Positions 55,561 to 64,000 of a stretch of 64,000 nucleotides of DNA are shown piece by piece. The notes under the pieces are model-generated. The model saw nothing but the letters and a program-made list of their open reading frames with translations. It was not told the origin of the DNA and ran no database searches. Position numbers and translations under genes: made by a program. The first letter of the stretch is position 1, and every line of letters starts with the position of its first letter. Source of the stretch: Stachybotrys elegans (lineage: Eukaryota; Ascomycota; Sordariomycetes; Hypocreales; Stachybotryaceae); contig JAGPNK010000008.1 of assembly GCA_020746835.1 (NCBI GenBank), forward strand, positions 1,364,001 to 1,428,000, given 5' to 3'.

Positions 55561-58500
55561 GGCACAGCTGACCCACCTATAGGGGTCCTCTATAAGGTAT
55601 TTACTATAGCATATAGGCTACTATAAATTCTATGCTAAGCTATTTGATTACCTAATATAATGTATATATTCCATTTGCATTAATAATAGCCTAATAACGC
55701 TTTGGTATTTTAGCTAGTAAATTAGTAAAAATTTTCTTTAGTACTATTTTCTAAGTTTCTTTAACTATAGCCTAGAGTATATTATATTTTATCTACTCTA
55801 GGAAATTCTTAACTAAATATTTCTTTATTTAATTCTATATATTTTTAATAGAGTTTAAATCTAGTAAATGAAATAGCTATATAACTACCTTAATATTTTG
55901 CTCTTAAAGATTAGCCCTTATATTATATACTATATAGCTAGATATATTATTCTATATTAGAATAAAAGGTTAGCCTATAGCTATTTTAAGCTATAGCTAG
56001 CTATTAATAACTGAAATAATATAGTTCTAATAGCTTACTAATATAATAAAGCCCTAGTCTTTTTCTTAAAAAATACTAGGACCCTTATGGGTCCCTATAA
56101 AGCTACTCTAAAACATCTAGCTATAGTTCTTTTTATAATACTTAACTATATAAAAAGGGTCTAGTGCTTTATATAACCTATATATAATCTATACATATCT
56201 ATAGCGCCCCCTAGTTATTTATGTCTTATTAGTTTAAAAAATATAAGCCTATTAGTCTATAGTTTAATTTAAGTAGGCTTAAGCCTACTTAAGTTACTTT
56301 TAGTATATAGCTTTAATAATTAGTAGTTTATAAGTTACTATATATTACTTAAACCTAGCTTAATATAATATAGTATAAATTATTTACTTAGAATAGTTCT
56401 AGCTAAGTACTATAAAAAGCTAATAATAAAGTATATAGTAGCTAGTAATAAACTTATAAATAAAAACAATAAGCTTTTCTACTTATACTAATATAAGTAT
56501 TAAAGGCTAGTTTAATCTTTTCTATTATAATATAATAGCCTTAAAGGTTATATAACTCTATTATATAACCTACTAGAACTAAAGGACCTATAGAACCAAG
56601 GGGTTAGTCTTACTAGACTATACCAGTCCTTTTTAAAACTATAGCAGTCTACTCTAAATAGACAAATAGTCTATATAGTATATAAATAGAAAAATACTAT
56701 AGAGTATATCTAGCTAGAAGCCTACTAGCTATTAATATAACTTAGTTACTTTAACTACTATATATATTAAGTATTTAATTATTATTAAATATAATATATA
56801 CTTAATAGTATATATATTTTAATTACTCTACTAATAACTAATTCTAATATAATTAAACTTAGTTATAGTTAGAAACCTAACTATTATATATTAATAGCTT
56901 TTATTTAAATAGTTACTATATACTCTTAAGTAATATTAAATATAATATTAACTAATAATTAATCTATACTACTCTATACTCTAGGCCCCTAGTCTAAGAA
57001 TATAGTTTAAGTAATAGTCTATTAAAAAGCTAAATAACTCTAGGAAATAATAACTCTATATAATAATAATTAATAGATATAATAATCTTTAGTATAAATA
57101 TAATAATAGCTATAAGCTATAGTACTAGCTTAATAAATAGTTTAAAATATAGAATAATATAAGCTAAAAGCTATTATTAAGTTACTATTACTAAACTAAT
57201 TTAGAAAAAGCTCTAATTAAATTAAATAGTTTTTAAACTAATATAATATATATCTCTAGTACTTCTTTTATACTCTTATAAATAATAAAAAAAAGGTTCT
57301 ATTTATTTTAAAAAGATTTAAAAAAAATAGCTACTTATATATTCTAGTCTATTTTAAAAGACTACTAAAATAATACCTATAAGTTCTAAGAAAAAAAAAC
57401 TAATTAACTATTTAATAGCTACTTAGAGTTTAAATAATAAATTAAAAATACCTTTAAAGTAATTAATAAAAAATAAATAATAGAATAAAAGCTAAAAGGC
57501 TTTAAATAAGTTAATTCTACTATAAACTATAGATTAATATTTTAATAAATTACTATACTCTTTAATTAGAAAAATAATATACTTATAGTAATTTTCTATA
57601 GTAGACTAAAGAAAAGAGTTAAAAATAAACTTTATAAAAAACAATAGTTAAATACCTTTATTAAGTATATTTAAATAGCTATCTATATTAATAAAAATAG
57701 TTCTAGTAAGAATAATAGAAAAGAAAAACTACTATATAATATAAATAGAAATAACTTTTTATTAAAAATAATTATAGTACTAATATTAAATAATAATAAA
57801 AAAAGTACTTTACTACCTATAGTATATATATAAAAGCTATAAATACTAGTATTAATACTATATAATAAAAAAATAATATTACCTACTATAACTATAAAAA
57901 AAAAACTATATTTAGAGAAACTATATAGAGCTAATCTAAAATAAATTTTAAATAGAAATATTTAAAAAAGAAAGATTTAAAAGAATAAATAAATAAAAAT
58001 ATATACACTTTATATTACTTCCTAATAAGGGAAATACCAGTATTAAAACTACAATATATACTATAGTAGTTATTATATATAATAAAGAGAAGCTATAATT
58101 CTATAGACTTATAATCTCTCTAGATTAAAATAACTATAAAGCTATATAGAAAGATAACTTTAACTTTATTAAATAGAATAAACTTTATAATAGAAAACTT
58201 AAATATAAGTATATATCTAAGAAATATTTTAATAAAAAAGACTTTTCTAAGGACTAAAGAATTAAAAGTACTAAATACCTAAGCTTATCTTTATAAAAAA
58301 AAAGAATCTTTATACTTTAGTTAAATAAAGCTACTATAAGAATAATAACTATAAACTCTATAAGTATAAAAATATTATTACTTTAAATACTATTATATAC
58401 TATAGCTATAAAACTAATTTAAAAAAGTATAGTTAAATAACTTTAATTTAAATTAATAAACAGTTAGTTATATTTAAAACCTATATAAAAGATAACTCTA

Positions 58501-61500
58501 AGTAAATAAAACTATTAAATAGAAACCCCTTAAATCTCTATAAGAAATTATTAAAACCTACTAGAACTCTATAAAAGACTTTTAAATACTATAAGATATT
58601 TAATAAGTATAAAAGGCTCTAGAAAAGTAAAATAAAAAATAATAAAAGTAAAGACTTATATAAAATATAATTATTACTATAATATTATATAATTAGAATA
58701 GGAACTCTATTAATAATATTTCTATATAATTCTAAAAGTAAATTAACTATAATAAGTAAGGTAACTAGTAAAAAGAACCTAAATATATTATTAAAGCTAA
58801 GGGACTATATATCTATACTTTATTTACACTAAATATAATATTATAGTAAGGCTTAAACTAAATATCTTAAAAAACAATATTATTAATAATAAAGACTATA
58901 AATAGTCTATAGAATCTATAGAAAGAGAATCTAAAGTATATAAATTAATTAAATAATAAAAAAGTATAAAAGTATATAAAACTTATAAGTATATAAATAT
59001 AACTAATATATACTTAAAGAAATAAAATAAATATACTATTAAAGCACTTAATAGTATTATTAAAAATAAAGCTCTAATAATAATAAATTCTATATTTATA
59101 AAGTAAAAATAGTCTAAGCTCTAAAAGAATAAATAAAATAAAATAAATAGTAAAGATATTCTATTATTTATAGAAACTATTTAAACTATATAAGGTTTTA
59201 TAGATATTATACTATATATATTTATATAAAATATATAGTAAAAATAAGTTTAAAAATAACTATTTTCTAACTAAATTATAATTACTTTAGTATTAAAATA
59301 CTATATATTAAACTTTAAAAACTATTAAATAATAAAGAAATATTATATAATCTATTTATTTTTAAATAAAAAACTAAAAATATAGTAATTAGTATATAAA
59401 AGTATTAAACTATATAATTATTATATAAAGAATATAAAATATATATATAAACTAAGTTATAAACTAATATAATATATTAAAAAACTAAAAATACTTTTAA
59501 ATAAAATATTAAAGTATAAAATATAAAGTTCTATATATATATAATAATAATAATAAAAACTAAAAACTTATTATATAAGTATAAATTAATAAATAATAGC
59601 TTATAGTATTTTTAAACTATAGAATATAAAAAACTATATTAGCTTTAAAGTTATAAATAAACTTAAATTACTATAAAAACTAATATAAAAACTACTATTT
59701 AAAATACTAATAGAAATACTTATTAAAAAAATATTATAAAAAAAATTAATTATTTTTACTTATAAATTATAAATAGTAATATATATATATATATTTATAT
59801 TAAGAAATTCTAAATAGTAAATATACTTTTAAAATATAAATAATTTAAAAAATATAATTTATAAATTAATTAGAAAACTAATTAAATAAATTACTTAAAT
59901 AAACTATATTTAGTTATATAAAGTAAACTTAAAGAAATCTTAATCTTTTATTAAATAATTAAAAAAAGATAAATAAAAATAGAATTCTTACTATTTCTAT
60001 AAGAAATAGTATATAAATAGATATAAAAATAAAGGTAATAAATAAACTATATTATATACTAAATAATATAATCGTTTAAAAAGTTTATAAAACCTTAAAG
60101 AAATAAAGTAAAAAGTAATAGAAAAAAAAAAATTAAAGAATATACTAATATAATATTATAAATATAAAAAGCTTTTAATAAAAAAGTTAAAAGAAAACTA
60201 CTATAATACTTTAAATAGAATTATAAAATTAATATTATTAATAGAAAATAGTTATACTTTAATTAACTATATACTTTTAATATAAAATAAAAAAAGTATT
60301 TAAAGAATATTTAAAATAAATATTATATTAAAAAAAGATTTAAGTATTTAAATTATTAACTAAATATTAATTATATTTATATTAAAAAAAGATAAAAACT
60401 ATAACTAATTATTAATTATAAATAATTAATACTATTACTATTAAAAATAAAATACTATTATTTTTAATAAAGAAAATAAAAAATAAATATATAATAAAAT
60501 AATCTTTACTATATTAAATTTATATTTATATATAATTAAATTTAAATAATAGAAAATATAAATAAAAATAATATGTAAAATAAATATAGACTTTATAAAT
60601 ACTTTATTATACTATAAAGACTAATTAATATATTTATAATATTTTAATAAATAATTATATATATTTTAAAAAAGTACCTTAATATTTTTATTATATACTA
60701 TTTTAATAATATATTAATTTTTTTAAATAATAAAAAAAGTATAAAAAAATATATATATAAAGTACTATAACTCTTTTAAAATATATAACTATTAGTTAAT
60801 TTTTTTAAAAGTAAATTCTATAAAAAAAAAGTAATTTTTTTAAAATATATTATTTTATATAATAAAATTAAAATAAATTTAAAAAAGATTATAGTAATTA
60901 AAAACTAAAAACTATTAATAAATATTATTAAAGTATAATTCTTTATTAGCTTAGTAAACTATTACTAATAGTTTATTAAAAACTTTAAGAAAATTACTAT
61001 ATTTCTTATAGATATTATATAGAAAAGACTTAAGTTTTAATAAATAAAAAATAATAAAAAGCTTTTAAATAGATTAAAAATACTATTATTAGTAAATCTA
61101 TACTAAAGATTTTTAACTTTAAATAAAAAATTAAACTTAAAATTAATTTATTAAATTTTATAAGTAGAATATAAATTAATTAAAGAGATAATAAAGGGAA
61201 TTTATATTATATTATATTATAATTATATAAAGTATATAAAGTAAAACTTAATTATTTAATATATAATAAAGAATTTTTAATAATAATAAAAACTTTTAAA
61301 AAATTTAAATATTACTATATAAATAGTAAATATTAAATTAAGATTTTTATAAATTATAAAATATTATTTACTTTATTACTATTTAAAAGCTAAATAAGTA
61401 ATAATTTAATTATATAAAATACTTTATTTAATTTAACTATATTATTATTTATTATAAAAGAATAAAGAATAAAAAAGTAAATATTATTAGTTAAAGACTA

Positions 61501-64000
61501 AATTTTAATAATAAATAGCTTATTATTAATAAATAACTTTAAAAAAAAACTCTAAAAGAATATTTATAATAAACTAGAATTATAAAAATAAAAAATATAT
61601 AATTAAAGAAATAATATTTTAAAATAATTTAGAGAATTATTATAAAATAATATTATAGAGATTTTAAAAGATAAAATACTATTATAAAAACTAAATAAAT
61701 TATATATAAAGAGAAAGTTTATTTATTAAATAAAGTAAAATATAAAATTATTAATAATTACTATATTATTAACTATTATAACTTTAATAAAATAATAATA
61801 TAAATTAAAAAGCTTTATAACTTTAATACTTTTAATATAATTTTAAAGAAATAAATAAAGAAATATAAATTCTATAATATAAATATTATAAATATTTTTA
61901 AAATAGTATATTTACTATTATAATAAATTAAAAAATATAATAATAATATAAATAATAATAAATAAATATTATACTATTAAATACTAAATAATATTAAAAA
62001 TAACTTTATTTAATATATATATAAGTTATTTATATATAAATATTAAAGAGTTATAAAAACTTTAAAATAAATTAAATAAAACTATAAGTTTTTTAATATA
62101 AAGAAATATATTAAATATATTTTTATATAATATAATATTTATAATAAAACTAAATTATAATAATATAAACTTTATAGAAAACTATAACTTTTTTAAATAC
62201 TTTTTTAATTATAAAAGTTAATATTTATAGATTTTATTATTAAACTATTAATATTATAAAACTTTATAATAAAATATATTTATAATAGTATTTTAATTAT
62301 TATTAATAAATTTATAAAGTTCTATTTTTATATTTTTTATAATAAATTAATAAATATAAAAGAATTCTTATATATCTTTCTATAATATATTATTACTATT
62401 TATAGATTACTACTAAATATTATTATAAATAGAAAAATATTATTTTTCTTATAGTTTTAATAATACTTTATAGTATAAATTAATTTAAACTATAAGCTTA
62501 ATATAATATAAAAACTATAAGTAAATAAATAAACTAAATATATAAACTAAATATTTAAAACTTATTTATAATACTATATTAATTATAAATAAAATAATTA
62601 AATAAAAAAGTTATTTATAGTATAATTAGTATATAATATATTAATTAATAAAACTATTAAATTTATATTAATTTATATAAACTTTAGATTTATATTTAAT
62701 ATTTATTAAAAATATAAAAAAAAACCTTTAGTATTTAAAATAATATTTAAATTAAATAACTTAAAGAATTTATATAAGTAGTTTTAAATAGAAATTCTTT
62801 TTATATAAAAAAAAATAAAAAAATATTATAATAAAAAATAATTAAAGAAACTAACTTTTTAAAAAGAAAATATAGTTTATTTTATTATAAAAAACATTAA
62901 TATAAAATAACTAAATAAAAAACTTAATTATTACTATATTAAACTATTTCTAGTTAAAAAATATATTTTTAATAATAATTATAAATTTAATTTCTATTTA
63001 TAATTGTATTAGTTACTAAGGCATTAAATACTACCTTTACTATTTATTTACTCTTTACTACTTATACTCTATACTATATACTCTTTTCCTTATTATTATA
63101 AACTTAATTTATTAAATAAAGTATAGCTATATTTAATCTTTTATATTTTACTATTAAAACCTATAGAAAGAACTATATATATTAAAAAAGTATATATTAA
63201 TAAAGCTACTTTAAAATAAGAATAAAAAGTTAAAAAAATTCTTAACTATAAAAAGAATATAAAGATAGAAAATTAATAGAAATACCTTATTAAATAGAAA
63301 AACTATAATAAATTAAAAAATATATAGAAACTATTTAAATATTTATTCTATATTTAAAAGAAAATCTAATAGTACTATTAATAAGTAAAGGAAATATATT
63401 CTATAAATTAAAACTAAGTCTAAAAAAAAACTAATTAATATTATTAGAAATACCTATTATCTATAACTTCTTTACTAAGTAAAACTTATAAATGTTTAAA
63501 AATAGAAAAATACTATTATCTTTATTTAACTAAATAATATTATAATAAATTATAGTTTTTTAATAAGAATATATATTTATATAAATTTTTTAAATCTAAG
63601 ATAAATATATAATAGCTATAGCTATCTAAACCTAGAGTATAAAGAGTTTATTTAATAAATATAATAAATTATTACTAGTAGAGTTTTCCTTATAAAATAA
63701 ATAAGCCTTATAAGAATTTAAGAATTATATTAATATTATAGTTAAATTAAAAAGAGAGTATAGAAAAATAAAAAGAATAAATAAGTAAAAGCTATTAAAA
63801 TACTATTATAATAGACTTTTTATAATATGTATTTATAATAGCACTTTATATTCTTAACTATAATATAATAGTAATTATAGAAAAAGTACTATATATATAA
63901 TATATTTATATTATAATTAGTAAGAAAAATAGATTCTATAAGTATTTAAATTTTATAATATTTATAAGTACTATATAATATAGTTAGTCTTTAAAAAAAG
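55560..64000. repeat. AT-rich, RIP-like degenerated block
   Basis: From about 55560 to the right edge, base composition collapses to A and T with a sea of TpA; CpG is almost absent (isolated cases near 56208, 55697 and 60071), and CpA/TpG are rare. No open frame over about 60 codons remains because stops fill every frame. This is what RIP does to duplicated DNA, and no intact transposase or reverse transcriptase could be recognised. The first 1.4 kb (to about 57000) keeps more C and G than the following 6 kb, suggesting at least two pieces of different age. It could be a dead transposon nest or a centromere-type or subtelomeric isochore. Confidence 0.85.

Noticed and set aside
56208..56216. 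cgccccct patch in the AT block as a possible unmutated transposon end
   Set aside because: It is an isolated patch with no terminal repeat or duplication visible around it.
1..64000. CRISPR arrays, operons or bacterial-type elements
   Set aside because: The window is clearly fungal nuclear DNA; no regularly spaced short repeats were found.

Overview
The window looks like a filamentous ascomycete (Pezizomycotina, probably a plant-associated Sordariomycete). Genes carry many short GT-AG introns, mostly 45-70 nt. The families are typical of such fungi: a HET-domain protein, a DUF3176 membrane protein, a fungal Nha1-type antiporter, an ENA-type P-ATPase, GH28/GH12/GH105 plant-wall enzymes and small secreted proteins. 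The last ~8.4 kb is an extremely AT-rich, TpA-saturated, ORF-free block of the kind left by repeat-induced point mutation (RIP). I cannot name the genus from sequence alone. Exon boundaries below were placed by eye from splice motifs and reading-frame continuity.

Layout: 0.5-4.5 kb holds an SDR oxidoreductase, a secreted GH28 exopolygalacturonase and a 2-oxoglutarate/Fe(II) dioxygenase. 5-7.4 kb holds decayed coding sequence around an intact EST1-type-like gene. 8-13.6 kb holds a VIT-vWA protein, a diverged 117-bp-period repeat and a seven-exon protein with a HeLo-like/STAND-type N-terminal domain. 13.7-18.3 kb holds a probable MFS remnant, a GLEYA-type adhesin and a GH12 endoglucanase. 18.7-24.7 kb holds an MFS transporter, a GH105 unsaturated rhamnogalacturonyl hydrolase and a HET protein. 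25-38 kb is gene-poor: a small unknown gene, a secreted zincin-type metalloprotease, a drug-type MFS gene with a 7-nt exon, a PAN/apple-like GPI protein and a small secreted protein. 38-44 kb carries two cation-export genes in tandem (Nha1 antiporter and ENA ATPase). 45-55 kb holds a broken MFS gene, a DUF3176 protein, a secreted TAP-type hydrolase, a probable GPI-anchored protein and a small secreted protein. From about 55.56 kb to the end lies the AT-rich block.

Functional links: GH28, GH105 and GH12 could work together on pectin and xyloglucan, the first and last outside the cell and GH105 inside. Nha1 and ENA are alternative plasma-membrane routes for Na+/K+ efflux. The HET and HeLo-like proteins belong to families used in non-self recognition and cell death. 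Several genes for secreted or surface proteins lie next to the AT-rich block, a position often associated with fast-evolving genes in plant pathogens. No known secondary-metabolite core enzyme, tRNA, rRNA or intact transposon was recognised.
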